From NCBI GenBank assembly GCA_030374765.1, contig JARGXX010000071.1, positions 2,232,001-2,296,000 on the forward strand: a stretch of DNA of 64,000 bases. Direction: 5' to 3'. The notes beneath the pieces are model-generated. The model searched no databases. It saw nothing but the letters and a program-made list of their open reading frames with translations, and was not told the origin of the DNA. The translations under genes and the position numbers were made by a program. This DNA is from Agarophyton chilense. Its lineage: Eukaryota; Rhodophyta; Florideophyceae; Gracilariales; Gracilariaceae. Shown one piece after another: positions 1 through 9,997 of this stretch; position 1 is the stretch's first letter; each line of letters begins with the position of its first letter.

Positions 1-365
1 TGAGCATTCAGTCCGTGCAACGGCGGAGGCATCACCAACGCTAGCTTTGCGCGTAGTTGTGCTGCTGCTCTCCACGATCTGTAGGAAGCTCAAGCCACAC
101 AACAAAATTTCTTTCGATATTGACGCGTACTATCCGCCATCACGCTGTATGTTGACTCCATAGCTTGGTGAAAGTCAACCGGGCCGGTGATCGAGTCTTC
201 CACAGAGGCCACTACCTTTCAGGCTTTCAGGCAATTGCAAACGGCACATTCTCCAGCTTTACTAGAATCACCAGCCGCATCGGGTAGGAGGCGAACTCGC
301 CTTCTTTCACTCTCCTTCTTCAATTCCGTACAGCGGAACAAAGTTTTCTTTTTCACTAACGAATC

Positions 366-1604
366 ATGTCGCCAGTAGAATCTTTCAGCAGTGACGAAGT
401 CGACAAGCTCCCTTCCGTGCCACGCATTCGACGCAGCAGCGGTGCAAAGCCCCCAGTTCCACGTAGTAGTCGATCGGGCAGTAAGAGCGCTAAACGAGGG
501 TCATCAGTAGCCGAGAAACAACCTATTCGACAGTCGTCGCGCCGGCGAATTGGAAAGAAGAGCCCGCGAGAAGAAGTTTTCAACAGCGAAGACGATGGGA
601 ATGACTCATCGAGCGTTGTGGTCCGGCGCACGTCGCGTCGCACCCAGAAAACCCGTAAGGTCATCGAAGATGACGACGAAGATGACGAAGACGGCGATCA
701 CGGCGGGACGATGGCAGATAATGACAGTAAGGACGAGTCCTCCGTCAAAGACGAGAATGAACTAAACGTGGAAATGAGCGGAGAGGAAGAGGATGACGAT
801 CCTATGGATGACGATGGCAGCGAATCTAAGAATGCGTCTTCTTTTAATTCGCACGTGAAACGAAGGAAGACGATCAAAGAAAGCAGTAGCGAGAGCAAAG
901 ATGACGACGGCGAGGACGAAGGCGTGGACGACAGCAATGACGTCAATGAAGACAGCAACTATTTTACAAATGACAGTGGTGATGGCGAAGGCAATGAACT
1001 CATCAAAGAACAGAGAGATATGCTGGCGAAGCTCGAAGCTGAAGTGAACAATGATTCAGAGGACCTTAGAAGTGAATCATCAGAGGAACTGAAAGCCGGC
1101 AAGTCGAGAAGGTTAACGAGCAGACAGAGAGCGATGCAGGGCGAAACCGTGGAGCTGGAATACACCAAGCTCGGTTCACCGAAAACCAAGAAAAAAGATG
1201 TACAACAAGAAGATTGGGATCACGACGAGGAAATGGAACTCAAACGACAGCAGAAGGCGAGACTTCGACAAATGGTGTCGGAAAAGAGGAACAGGGAGAA
1301 AAGGGCAGCGATGGTAGATAAAGTTTTGAGAGGGGTGACTTCCAAACGAAAAAAGTTTACTCTGGCCACGGAAGCAAGGGCAGCCCAAGTCGAAGTGCGT
1401 TTGACACAAAACGAGATGCGAGATGGATGTCTGCGATATGTGAGCAACAAAAATGGTTCTTCCCTGTCAATACCGAAAGATACGGTCGCACCACCGTACC
1501 TAAGTCGGAGTCTCAAAGCATCTTATCCCCCAATATGCAAACGGGATCCGAAAACGGGGAAGAGAGTGTTTCCTAATATGTCAACCTTAACTGTGACGGA
1601 ATGA
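366..1604 (+). CDS. INO80 complex subunit B / Ies2-like protein (PAPA-1 domain)
   Basis: 412 aa, ATG start, TGA stop. Residues 1-215 are low-complexity, with basic Ser/Arg patches followed by long Asp/Glu runs, typical of a disordered nuclear protein. Around residues 250-340 an LTSRQRAM motif is followed by a Glu/Lys/Arg helix ending near a VDKVLRG motif, the layout of the PAPA-1 region of Ies2/INO80B. The tail (LRYVSNKNGSSLSIP, then SYPP and RDPKTG) matches the end of plant INO80B proteins, where a HIT zinc finger normally follows. Here the metal-binding cysteines are almost all absent. INO80B is a nuclear chromatin-remodelling subunit that stimulates the INO80 ATPase. The gene is convergent with the next one, with 10 bp between the stops. 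Family call fairly sure; loss of the finger is seen directly. Confidence 0.8.
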   Translation: MSPVESFSSDEVDKLPSVPRIRRSSGAKPPVPRSSRSGSKSAKRGSSVAEKQPIRQSSRRRIGKKSPREEVFNSEDDGNDSSSVVVRRTSRRTQKTRKVIEDDDEDDEDGDHGGTMADNDSKDESSVKDENELNVEMSGEEEDDDPMDDDGSESKNASSFNSHVKRRKTIKESSSESKDDDGEDEGVDDSNDVNEDSNYFTNDSGDGEGNELIKEQRDMLAKLEAEVNNDSEDLRSESSEELKAGKSRRLTSRQRAMQGETVELEYTKLGSPKTKKKDVQQEDWDHDEEMELKRQQKARLRQMVSEKRNREKRAAMVDKVLRGVTSKRKKFTLATEARAAQVEVRLTQNEMRDGCLRYVSNKNGSSLSIPKDTVAPPYLSRSLKASYPPICKRDPKTGKRVFPNMSTLTVTE

Positions 1605-1614
1605 CCGGTTGCAG

Positions 1615-2313
1615 TCAATTGATAGTTTGTGAGCAATTCTCTAGTTCTTTCATACAAAGTGTAAATGAGTTGCCAATGTTGTTTGTCAAGTCTTGTGATG
1701 TGTCAACCTGTTCTTCTGTCTGTCTGTTCATCTCAGCAAGCATGGAGTGCCGTTCTGCCGCAATCTGCTGCAGTTTATCAATTTCTTTCATCTTTTGCGC
1801 CATGAGCTGTTCTGTGAGCTTGAGTTGAGGATTTGAGCTACATGGCAATGTGATATCCCCATTCATAGTCGCAGCCAAGGCCGGTGCTAAGGTAGCATAG
1901 CGATCTATGATTTCCCATTTTCGTGGCATATCATGTTCCCGCGACCACTGGTCTGTTTTCTCAAGGGCTTTCGATAGAACCATTTGGGAAAAATCGGAAA
2001 GCACGCTCTCAGATGTCTCATCTGTGGGATTGAGGCTTGCGCAAGCTTCCATCAGCTTGTTGCGCGCTTCTTCCGTTTGAAAAGTGTCATGAATGCATGA
2101 GGTGATAGCGGCCTCTAACGCCACTTTTCGTGCGAAAACCATGTCTAGGTTGTTGATTTCTGGACGTGAGAAGGGAAGGTTGAGCGAAGATGGGGGGCGG
2201 ATAGCTGATGGTGGTGCAGGTATGTGCACAATCTGCACGGCTTGTGAATTCGGCTCGTACCCTTGTACAATGGACAGATTTTCGAGGGACGCAGCACTTA
2301 AATTTAAATTCAT
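1615..2313 (-). CDS. hypothetical coiled-coil protein
   Basis: 232 aa from an ATG at 2313 to TGA. I do not recognise the family. Residues 55-130 look alpha-helical; residues 165-215 form a likely coiled coil (KLTEQLMAQKMKEIDKLQQI and following). There is no signal peptide or membrane segment. A helical core followed by a C-terminal coiled coil recalls small kinetochore proteins of the Nnf1/PMF1 kind, but no diagnostic motif is visible, so that is only a suggestion. Convergent with the INO80B-like gene. Normal base composition and an uninterrupted frame argue for a real gene. Confidence 0.6.
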   Translation of the reverse strand: MNLNLSAASLENLSIVQGYEPNSQAVQIVHIPAPPSAIRPPSSLNLPFSRPEINNLDMVFARKVALEAAITSCIHDTFQTEEARNKLMEACASLNPTDETSESVLSDFSQMVLSKALEKTDQWSREHDMPRKWEIIDRYATLAPALAATMNGDITLPCSSNPQLKLTEQLMAQKMKEIDKLQQIAAERHSMLAEMNRQTEEQVDTSQDLTNNIGNSFTLCMKELENCSQTIN

Positions 2314-3340
2314 TTGGTATTCCCCCTCTAATTGCCTCTCGAAATCTCATCTCCATGACACGTTGTCACCGCACAACACTTGTGAAAGGTGGAATGGTCC
2401 TCTTTCCAACTTTCGACAAGACGACTGGCGTAGCACTTTCTTTAAGGACTGCAAACGTTTTTGACTGTTATGGGGGATTTGTGAGTAAAGAATGAGCAGT
2501 ATATAGAAAAAGGAAGTCTCACATACGTCTGTGCCCCAAAGGTGTTACAACCATAGTAGCCACCCATCAAAGGATTTTATCGCACCTTCGTTTCCAAATA
2601 GTGGTCATGGCCGCGGCGAGGTAGGATATTGTTCTTTAAACGGCTGCGGTATATCGGTGCTGAAGTGCAAGGGCTTCTGGCAGGCCGCAACCCAGTAGTT
2701 CTGACTGGACATGGTCGAAAAAGACCAGTTCGTGAAGTTTGGAACAAAGATGGTGTTTGGTAAGGTTTGGTAAATTATGCGATACATGATGAGAAGCTCA
2801 TTAATTGATTTCTACCCTCTGCTTCCTAAGATTGCTTCCCGATCTGAGAAACAAGAAGAGATCTACCTGTAGTTATCGTAGCTTTTCAGAGACAATATGT
2901 CTTGCTCAGGTTGCAAGCCAAAACATATAATACGGTCAACTTATGAGCATACTACAATACAGCGGTTGTGCTTGTTAAAATGCAGGTTTCATGTGCGCAG
3001 CAAAATGTGGTCAGACAAGATTCTCACAAATTTGGCTCGAAAATAAGGAATCCGTCCCATCCCGCCAGTCAGCTGATCTCTGCCACGAACTTTGCAGATG
3101 TTCTGCACAATTGTTCCTGTAGAAGCTAAGGTCATAGTTGCCTGCTCACAGCATAATATAATCATCAGGTCGCCTTCCTCGCCTTGACTGCACCAGCTGT
3201 GGCGAGTTTTCCCCACCACTTCCTCTCTTCGAAGCAAGCCTGTTCATACTTTTCAACTCAACATGACGGCAGCGCCAGAGTTTTAGGAACCACGTATCTC
3301 GCGAAAGGCCTCTTCGCAAAAAGTGTATTATCTGGCCGAC
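2314..3340. other. intergenic region
   Basis: About 1.0 kb upstream of both the coiled-coil gene (minus strand) and the helicase gene (plus strand), so it should hold both promoters. No TATA box, repeat or RNA gene could be supported, and the short frames inside have no protein-like character. Confidence 0.5.
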
Positions 3341-6300
3341 ATGGAACTTTGCTTTTGCTCCACTAATTTAGTTTCACCAATCCTACTCAGGAGGTCTCAT
3401 CTTGCGTGGAGGTCCGCCGCTCGAAGAAGTTCCTCTAGTCTACCGAACCCAGTTGGAATTGTGCTATGTCGTAGTCTTGAAACTTCTGCTTTTCTTCAGA
3501 GAAGGAAGCATGGCTCGAGTAATGAGCTCCATCCAACGTCCCTTTCAAGCGGTTTCTTGGGAATGCGTATACCCAACCACCAATTCTGCTCGACAAACTC
3601 CTGGTGCTGGAAACGTCGTTTGAATATGGGTCCTACCTCGCAGCTCGTCGTATCTGAGTATAATGCAAAGAAAATAGACCCGGAATCAGCGATTGTTCAA
3701 CTTCGTTCACAGTTCGACAATATCAGAGGAAACCCGAGTGTTACTGAATCAAACGATGTCGCCAGGTTGGTTGAGAACGCCTTTAACTTCAAACTTGACC
3801 GTTTCCAATTAGATGCTCTTCGGGCGTTATGTAATGGAAAAAGCGTTGTTTTATCAGCTCCGACAGGGGCTGGAAAGACAATAATCGGCGAAATCGCCAT
3901 TTATCTTGCTCTCTGTCGAAGAATGAGGGTATTTTACACCACTCCGCTGAAAGCCCTTTCCAATCAGAAATTCTATGATTTCAAGAATCAGTTCGGTAAA
4001 GATCGAATAGGGTTGCTAACAGGTGATGTCACCGTGAACAGGGACGCAGACATTGTGGTCATGACGACTGAAGTGTATAGAAACATGCTTTACGCGGAAT
4101 CAAATGAAGCCCGAGATTCATCGCCTCCTACGGATTCGCTCTTCGCTGTGGTTTTCGATGAATTTCACTACCTGAATGACCAAGACCGCGGAACAGTCTG
4201 GGAAGAGAGCGTTATTCACAGCCCGGAACACATTCTCCTCGTTGCACTTAGTGCCACTATGTCAAATACTGGCGATCTTAAAGACTGGTTCAATAATGTT
4301 CAGGGGCCGACGTCGTTGATAACTTCTGATGTTCGGCCAGTACCTTTGAAATTTGGATACTGTGACTCCGAGGGACTAACACCGTTGTTCGCTGAAGGGC
4401 AGGGAAAAGGCCAGGACTCAAAACGTAAGAAAGGATTCGCTAAGAAGGAAAACGCCCGAAAGAGAAGCGCCGGGAATGATGTTAAGATGCATCCAAAGCT
4501 GTTGCGTCGACTGAAAGAAAGCAATGAAGGCACACACGGAAAAGTTTCTAGAGGGAACCGTAATTCAAAGTACGACGAGCAAGACGAACTGCAAAGCGCC
4601 CGAGCGAAGTATCGGGATGTAGTTGAGAGAAACAGAGGTAGACGTCAATCGCGATTCACCGAAATCCCTTCTTTTCCATACATCGTACGTCTGTTGAAAC
4701 GACGAGACATGCTTCCTTGTATCATATTCATTTTTAGTCGGGCGGGATGTGATAGAGCTGCTGACTCTGCCTCTCACAATCGGGAAGGTTTAGTCACAGC
4801 AGAAGAGCAGGACGCTATCCGGAGGAGACTCGATTCTTTCTCAGCAAATCATCCAGGTTTGGTGAACAATGACCGTCTAAGTCTAGCAATGAAAGGAATT
4901 GCGAGCCATCATGCAGGACTTTTGCCACTTTGGAAAGTAGTTGTAGAAGAGCTCTTTCAGGATGGTCTCATCAAGGTGGTATTTGCAACTGAGACCTTGG
5001 CGGCTGGAATCAACATGCCGGCGAGAACCACGGTGATTTCAGCCTTATCAAAGCGAGCTGGTGAAGCTGGATTTACGGATTTGACAACCAGTGAAGTTCT
5101 TCAAATGGCTGGGAGGGCAGGGCGTCGAGGGAAGGACACTGTTGGGCATTCAGTTATTTTGCGGAGTCGAAATGAAGGAGCGCTTGAAGCGTTCAAGGTT
5201 TTGACAGCAGGCGTAGGTGCATTGGAATCAAAGTTTGCTCCCAATTACGGCATGGTTCTCAATCTTTTATCGAACAGACCCTTAGTTGAAGCTAAGAAAC
5301 TTGTTGATAGATCCTTCGGTAACTTTATAAGAGAGAGTGAATCAATCCAGGATTCGAACAATAGGTCCTCGTTTTCGGAAGAAGCGACACAAACTATTTT
5401 GCGAGAGAAACAAGCTCTTGAATATGTGCTTGCAGAGGCAGAGTCTTTAGTTGAATCTGTCACTGAGATAGAGCTTCGATCTTATGTCAAACAACTCGAG
5501 CGTGGAAAGGCTGAAAAACGTGCGCTCGCATACCTTGTGCAACAAAGCGTAGCTATTGATGCGTCGATGATCGAAGATACCCTCTCTTTTGCGCCGACAG
5601 GTACTAAGCTTCTGCTGAAGGACCGAGGAGAAACTCCTTCTTCAGGTGCAGATAGACGACAAAAGAGACGGGATTATTCTGCTGCACTCAAAGCTGCTGG
5701 GGATGGGGACTTAGGGGAAGAGCTGAAATCGTTCTACTTTTCGCTAGCAGATTCAGATCTTGAAGATGTTTCAGCGGAAGAGGGAGAGGAAGAGCAGGAC
5801 ATGGTTGAAGCCATATTTCTGGACCTTTATGATGGAGCTGAAGGTGGTTTGCCGATGTTCTTGGCTGTGGATGCCCACGGCAACTTACGAATATTCAGCC
5901 ACACTGCTGTTGCGAAATTGTTTTATGACGAAGAGCCCGTGGTAGTAGAAAACTATGCCAGTGAATGGTTTGATGCATCGCTACCCGGGCGAGCGCAATG
6001 GAGATCAATTGCCTACGATCAATACAGCGCCCCTTTGCCTCTGCGATTGGAGGGTCTCGTGCCTATCGCAAGAGAGTGGCGTGGTGAAAGAGCGAGAAAA
6101 GAAGGTGACAGTTCAGAAACGGAAACTTTGTGTGGACTTGCTGACTTGAACCGACCAGAGATCTTGGCACAAAAAGAGCGTGTCCGCAATGCAAGGGCCA
6201 CGATTTTGCAACATGAACTTCACTCAAAGGATGACATACGAGCAATCATATCTGCTAAGCGTGCAATTCCAAAGATCAAAGGAATTCTTGATGGCACACT

Positions 6301-7027
6301 CGACCCATACGGTGTGAAACGCAGAAGAGGAAAAAAGTCATCTCGTTACTCGCCCGGAGGGGCAGATGAGAATTATAAAAACGGCGAACGCTTGACGCAA
6401 CGTGTGCACAACACAAACTGGGACGACTTCATAAACTTGAGTTCTGTCCTGCAGCACTATGGCTTCCTGGACGACAACTACAACGTGACGAGCCTTGGGA
6501 GCCTTGGGGCAAAAGTTCGCTCAGAAAATGAGTTGTGGACCAGTTTGATGTTGTTGGAACCATCTCTGGGTGACGTATCTCCCATGCACCTTGGTGCTGT
6601 CCTCGGAGCAAGCTTGATAGAAAATAATCGATCAGACGTCCATATCGGTCATGAAGTCTCCGAAGAAGTTCGGGATTGCCTAAAAGGAGTGGATGCTGAG
6701 CGAGTACGACTAGTAGCTGTGCAAAACGAATTTCAAGTTGAAACACCTGTGTATCTAGATGCTGAATTAATGGGCCTGGTAGAGATGTGGTCATCGGGTG
6801 TCAGTTGGGTTGGGCTACTTCGGAACACGACGCTTCATGAGGGTGACGCGTGCAGAATTTTGAGAAGAGTCCTTGACCTTCTCAGACAAGTTCCACATCT
6901 TCCAGTTCTGAGCGAGAAACTCAAGCGGAATGCCAAGCGAACAGTTGCCCTCCTTGATCGTTTCCCAGTGACTGACGACAGGACGTACGTTGTTAGAAGC
7001 GAAGAGAAAGAATCTTATGAAGCATGA
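3341..7027 (+). CDS. ISE2: plastid DExH-box RNA helicase, ISE2-like
   Basis: 1228 aa. The frame is open from 3323, but the first ATG is at 3341. The first 80 residues are rich in Ser/Arg and poor in acids, fitting a plastid transit peptide. Ski2-like helicase motifs are present in order: SAPTGAGKT (Walker A, about residue 172), TTPLKALSNQKF, DEFH (Walker B, about 273), SAT (about 304), FATETLAAGINMPART (about 548) and QMAGRAGRRG (about 588). A basic insert lies between the RecA domains, and the C-terminal half ends in a DSHCT-like helical domain. ISE2 of land plants is a chloroplast RNA helicase of similar length needed for plastid RNA processing. The close match of the core motifs and C-terminus makes ISE2 more likely than exosome MTR4 or SKI2. 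Uninterrupted, no intron evident. Confidence 0.85.
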   Translation: MELCFCSTNLVSPILLRRSHLAWRSAARRSSSSLPNPVGIVLCRSLETSAFLQRRKHGSSNELHPTSLSSGFLGMRIPNHQFCSTNSWCWKRRLNMGPTSQLVVSEYNAKKIDPESAIVQLRSQFDNIRGNPSVTESNDVARLVENAFNFKLDRFQLDALRALCNGKSVVLSAPTGAGKTIIGEIAIYLALCRRMRVFYTTPLKALSNQKFYDFKNQFGKDRIGLLTGDVTVNRDADIVVMTTEVYRNMLYAESNEARDSSPPTDSLFAVVFDEFHYLNDQDRGTVWEESVIHSPEHILLVALSATMSNTGDLKDWFNNVQGPTSLITSDVRPVPLKFGYCDSEGLTPLFAEGQGKGQDSKRKKGFAKKENARKRSAGNDVKMHPKLLRRLKESNEGTHGKVSRGNRNSKYDEQDELQSARAKYRDVVERNRGRRQSRFTEIPSFPYIVRLLKRRDMLPCIIFIFSRAGCDRAADSASHNREGLVTAEEQDAIRRRLDSFSANHPGLVNNDRLSLAMKGIASHHAGLLPLWKVVVEELFQDGLIKVVFATETLAAGINMPARTTVISALSKRAGEAGFTDLTTSEVLQMAGRAGRRGKDTVGHSVILRSRNEGALEAFKVLTAGVGALESKFAPNYGMVLNLLSNRPLVEAKKLVDRSFGNFIRESESIQDSNNRSSFSEEATQTILREKQALEYVLAEAESLVESVTEIELRSYVKQLERGKAEKRALAYLVQQSVAIDASMIEDTLSFAPTGTKLLLKDRGETPSSGADRRQKRRDYSAALKAAGDGDLGEELKSFYFSLADSDLEDVSAEEGEEEQDMVEAIFLDLYDGAEGGLPMFLAVDAHGNLRIFSHTAVAKLFYDEEPVVVENYASEWFDASLPGRAQWRSIAYDQYSAPLPLRLEGLVPIAREWRGERARKEGDSSETETLCGLADLNRPEILAQKERVRNARATILQHELHSKDDIRAIISAKRAIPKIKGILDGTLDPYGVKRRRGKKSSRYSPGGADENYKNGERLTQRVHNTNWDDFINLSSVLQHYGFLDDNYNVTSLGSLGAKVRSENELWTSLMLLEPSLGDVSPMHLGAVLGASLIENNRSDVHIGHEVSEEVRDCLKGVDAERVRLVAVQNEFQVETPVYLDAELMGLVEMWSSGVSWVGLLRNTTLHEGDACRILRRVLDLLRQVPHLPVLSEKLKRNAKRTVALLDRFPVTDDRTYVVRSEEKESYEA

Positions 7028-8302
7028 CATCGTGTTACAAAGCCTTCAGCGTGGAGTAAGAGAGCAACCTGCAGGCCTTGTTCTCTGCTGCTCTTCAGCT
7101 GCCTATTCGACTTAGATCAATGGTTTACTCTCACATAACTATCAAAACCAATAATGCTCTGGTTCAAGCGATCCTGGCAAAGACCTTTGCTGTGCAACCT
7201 ATTTAGGAATGAATTACTGCTGCAGTTTCTGCGGCTGATTGCTACTGCTCAGAGAAGTCGCGATCTCGATTGTCTGAACATACAATGGTTGCAATCGCGT
7301 TTACCTTGTCTCGAAAAAGCCAGTAATCTTTCTGATTGATTGCTTGGAGTGTTTTGACACGGAATACTTGGATCCGGCCCTTCAAAAGACATAAAGAATA
7401 GCTCACAATGGCAACTTTTTTCCCCAACTTCAAGACCTTTAAGACCTTGCTGTTCCGTGATGCACCTGCGGGTTCAGGGTCCACTTCCAGTTCATGGCTC
7501 CTTCAGGACCAGCCACTATGCTTCGTGCGTAACAACAGCACTCCACTATGCATCCGGAGACGAATTTATACTTGTCAAAGAACAAACACATCCACACTGG
7601 CCTTCCCACCTCCATCGTCTTGTCCACAGACTGCTTCCTCTGTCTCTTGTTCACGCTGTCCCCACATCCTACTCCAGCGATAAGAAAGAATTCAGCATTT
7701 TCCAAGACTTATGACAAGCCAGCTGAAGTAGCACAAAAGAATCATGAGATACCCTCAGCTCTTCAGGAATACTACAGAGCTGTGTTATTCAAAGCTGAGA
7801 CCACAAAGATGTACATACTAACTAAAATACCATTCCAATCCACCGAACGAGGTCTACCGAACCATGACCGTGTCCTGTTCGGTCCGAAAAGAGGAAGTCT
7901 TCCTCAAACGAGCACCCTGTGCTTCCAGCATGCAAAGCGTACATATTCTGCTCTCAAGTACATCTATCCCGCCAAACACTGCCGGAAGTGATAATACTAG
8001 AAAGCTAGCACTCTCAAATGATTTCGAGAACTCTCCTTTCCACTGCGTGCAAATCAATAGCCTTTCTTGCATTGTAACACAAGGGCTGCAAATGATTTCC
8101 CATTGCGAGAGAGAGAGCGTCTTCCACCCGGATCTGCACCTACTATAAAACGCCTCCCACTCCACTCTTCCATAGCTCTTTCCATCCTCATCAGCACCTA
8201 CATCCGCCTGCCAGTCGCATCTGACTCATCTCGTCTCCAAGACCTGCTGCAACCGCTTTTCACACCATTCTCTCACCTGCCGTACACAACCGCTACCCCG
8301 CA
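7028..8302. other. intergenic region
   Basis: 1.27 kb between the helicase stop and the next ATG. Frames inside are short, mutually overlapping and lack protein character. The right end carries the promoter of the secreted repeat protein (TATA box at 8144) and a short GA run near 8107-8118. Confidence 0.5.
8144..8150 (+). promoter_or_regulatory. TATA box of the secreted repeat-protein gene
   Basis: TATAAAA lies 153 bp before the ATG at 8303, with no competing ATG immediately upstream of the start. The expected transcription start is near 8175, giving a 5' leader of about 125 bases. Confidence 0.55.
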
Positions 8303-9997
8303 ATGAACACCGCCATTCGGAGCTTCAGTACCGTTCTCCTGGTCGCGGCCGCTCTGTTCTCCGTCGCCCACGCTCGTGCCTTCTGGACGACGCCTCATGC
8401 CAGTGCCATCAGCGACTCGGCCCCCGACTCGGCCCCCGACTCGGCCCCCGACTCGCCCCCCTCTGCACCCTCCCTGCTCACCTCGCTCCGCTCCGCCGAC
8501 GCCTCTCTTTCCCGAATCAAGTTTTCCGTCTACGGCGGAGAGGCCGCGCTTTATGTGAACGGGGTGCAGATGGAGACGGGGTCTGGGCCTCAACGAAAGG
8601 CTGACGCCCCCCTCAAGAAGAACGACGTCGTTGCATTCAAGTGCACGAAGACCCGTAGTCACAACGTCGGCCTGATGGCCACCATCGCCTACAACGGCAA
8701 GCTGTACCGCACCGGCATCAATCGCTTCACCACCCGCGAAGGCTTTTCAAAGTGGAACAAGTGGGAACAACAAGGGTGGAATGCCGTCAGCGAATTCAAG
8801 GACAACAGATCCGGAAACAAACACGACTTTTGCCACTGGAAGAAGGCAGACAGGATCAAGATGTCGGCCGCCAAGTTTGACAAAAAGGCAGCCTTCATCT
8901 GGAGATTGACTGGAAAGACCAACAAGGAAATGGCCGACACTGTGTTTATCCGCTTTGTTATCGGTGGGGAGAAATGCTCCGGCAAGCCGAACGACAGGGA
9001 TGCCGATGGGGAAGGCAAGGGCAAGAAGGGCAAGAAGGGCTCCAAGGGTGATGATGATGATGATGATGACGACGACGACAGCAAGAAGGGCAAGAAGGGC
9101 AAGAAGGGTGACGATGATGGTGACGACGACGACGACGGCAAGAAGGGCAAGAAGGGCAAGAAGGGCAAGAAGGGTGATGATGATGATGACGACGACAACG
9201 ACAGAAAGAAGGGAAAGAAGGGCTCCAAAGGTGATGATGATGATGACGACGACGACAGCAAGAAAGGCAAGAAGGGCTCCAAGGGTGACGGTGATGGTGA
9301 CGACGACGACGACAAGAAGGGCAAGAAGGGTGATGATGACGACGACGACGACGACGACAGCAAGAAGGGCAAGAAGGGCTTCAAGGGTGATGATGATGAT
9401 GACGACGACGACAGAAAAAAGGGCAAGAAGGGCTCCAAGGGTGGTGATGATGATGACGACGACGACAGAAAAAAGGGCAAGAAGGGCTCCAAGGGTGGTG
9501 ATGATGATGACGACGACGACAGAAAAAAGGGCAAGAAGGGCTCCAAGAATGACGATGATGATGACGACGACGACAGAAAAAAGGGCAAGAAGGGCTCCAA
9601 GGATGACGAAGATAACAAAGACGACGACGACGACGATAAGAAGGAATCTTCTGGCAGAGTCCCGCGCCCGAAAAACGACGACTACGACAGCACCACCACC
9701 AAGTATGGCTCAAATGACGGCTTGGCCGGACAAAACGATGATACCAAGCCGGACGGTTTCTGTGCCTGCAGGCTCTCCGCTCGCAGGGGCGGCGAGTGCT
9801 ACGACATGGAGGACGCTACCTCTACTTCCGGAAGGTGCAAGCCGCGCGCATGCGAGCCCAAGTTCGAGTGCGTCGCCTCAGGCGAAACCATGTGTGTCAA
9901 ACGTAGCGGCGGCAGCAAGGTGGTCATGGTGTCACCGAACAGCTGCAAGGTCGAACCCGCCGACGATGTCGAGATGCTGCTCCCTTATGAGGGATAA
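8303..9997 (+). CDS. secreted protein with Asp/Lys block repeats and a cysteine-rich tail
   Basis: 564 aa. An N-terminal hydrophobic signal peptide (TVLLVAAALFSVAHARA) is followed by a short PDSA repeat. Residues 70-230 form a compact domain containing KFSVYGGEAALYVNG, probably a beta-sandwich of the kind seen in extracellular binding modules. Residues 237-450 alternate blocks of 7-10 Asp with KKGKKGSKG-type blocks. The last 80 residues carry eight cysteines, consistent with four disulfides. There is no membrane anchor. Function unknown; the charge pattern fits binding of calcium and sulfated polysaccharide in an extracellular matrix, which is inference. The long open frames on the other strand and in another frame here are shadows of the repeat. 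Confidence 0.75.
   Translation: MNTAIRSFSTVLLVAAALFSVAHARAFWTTPHASAISDSAPDSAPDSAPDSPPSAPSLLTSLRSADASLSRIKFSVYGGEAALYVNGVQMETGSGPQRKADAPLKKNDVVAFKCTKTRSHNVGLMATIAYNGKLYRTGINRFTTREGFSKWNKWEQQGWNAVSEFKDNRSGNKHDFCHWKKADRIKMSAAKFDKKAAFIWRLTGKTNKEMADTVFIRFVIGGEKCSGKPNDRDADGEGKGKKGKKGSKGDDDDDDDDDDSKKGKKGKKGDDDGDDDDDGKKGKKGKKGKKGDDDDDDDNDRKKGKKGSKGDDDDDDDDSKKGKKGSKGDGDGDDDDDKKGKKGDDDDDDDDDSKKGKKGFKGDDDDDDDDRKKGKKGSKGGDDDDDDDRKKGKKGSKGGDDDDDDDRKKGKKGSKNDDDDDDDDRKKGKKGSKDDEDNKDDDDDDKKESSGRVPRPKNDDYDSTTTKYGSNDGLAGQNDDTKPDGFCACRLSARRGGECYDMEDATSTSGRCKPRACEPKFECVASGETMCVKRSGGSKVVMVSPNSCKVEPADDVEMLLPYEG
9012..9645 (+). repeat. in-frame tandem repeat encoding Asp and Lys blocks
   Basis: About eleven units of acidic (GAT/GAC) and basic (AAG/AAA-GGC) codon blocks. 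The last four units are very regular at 54 bp (18 codons), with identical starts at 9411, 9465, 9519 and 9573; earlier units vary in length. The recent regular copies point to ongoing slippage or unequal exchange. Confidence 0.9.

Noticed and set aside
8689..9618. 309-codon minus-strand frame, Ser/Pro/Phe-rich
   Set aside because: Exact shadow of the Asp/Lys repeat; low complexity only. The 353-codon Arg/Thr/Met frame on the plus strand is likewise a shadow.
9012..9645. CRISPR-like regular repeat
   Set aside because: It is an in-frame coding repeat without unique spacers, in a eukaryotic gene.
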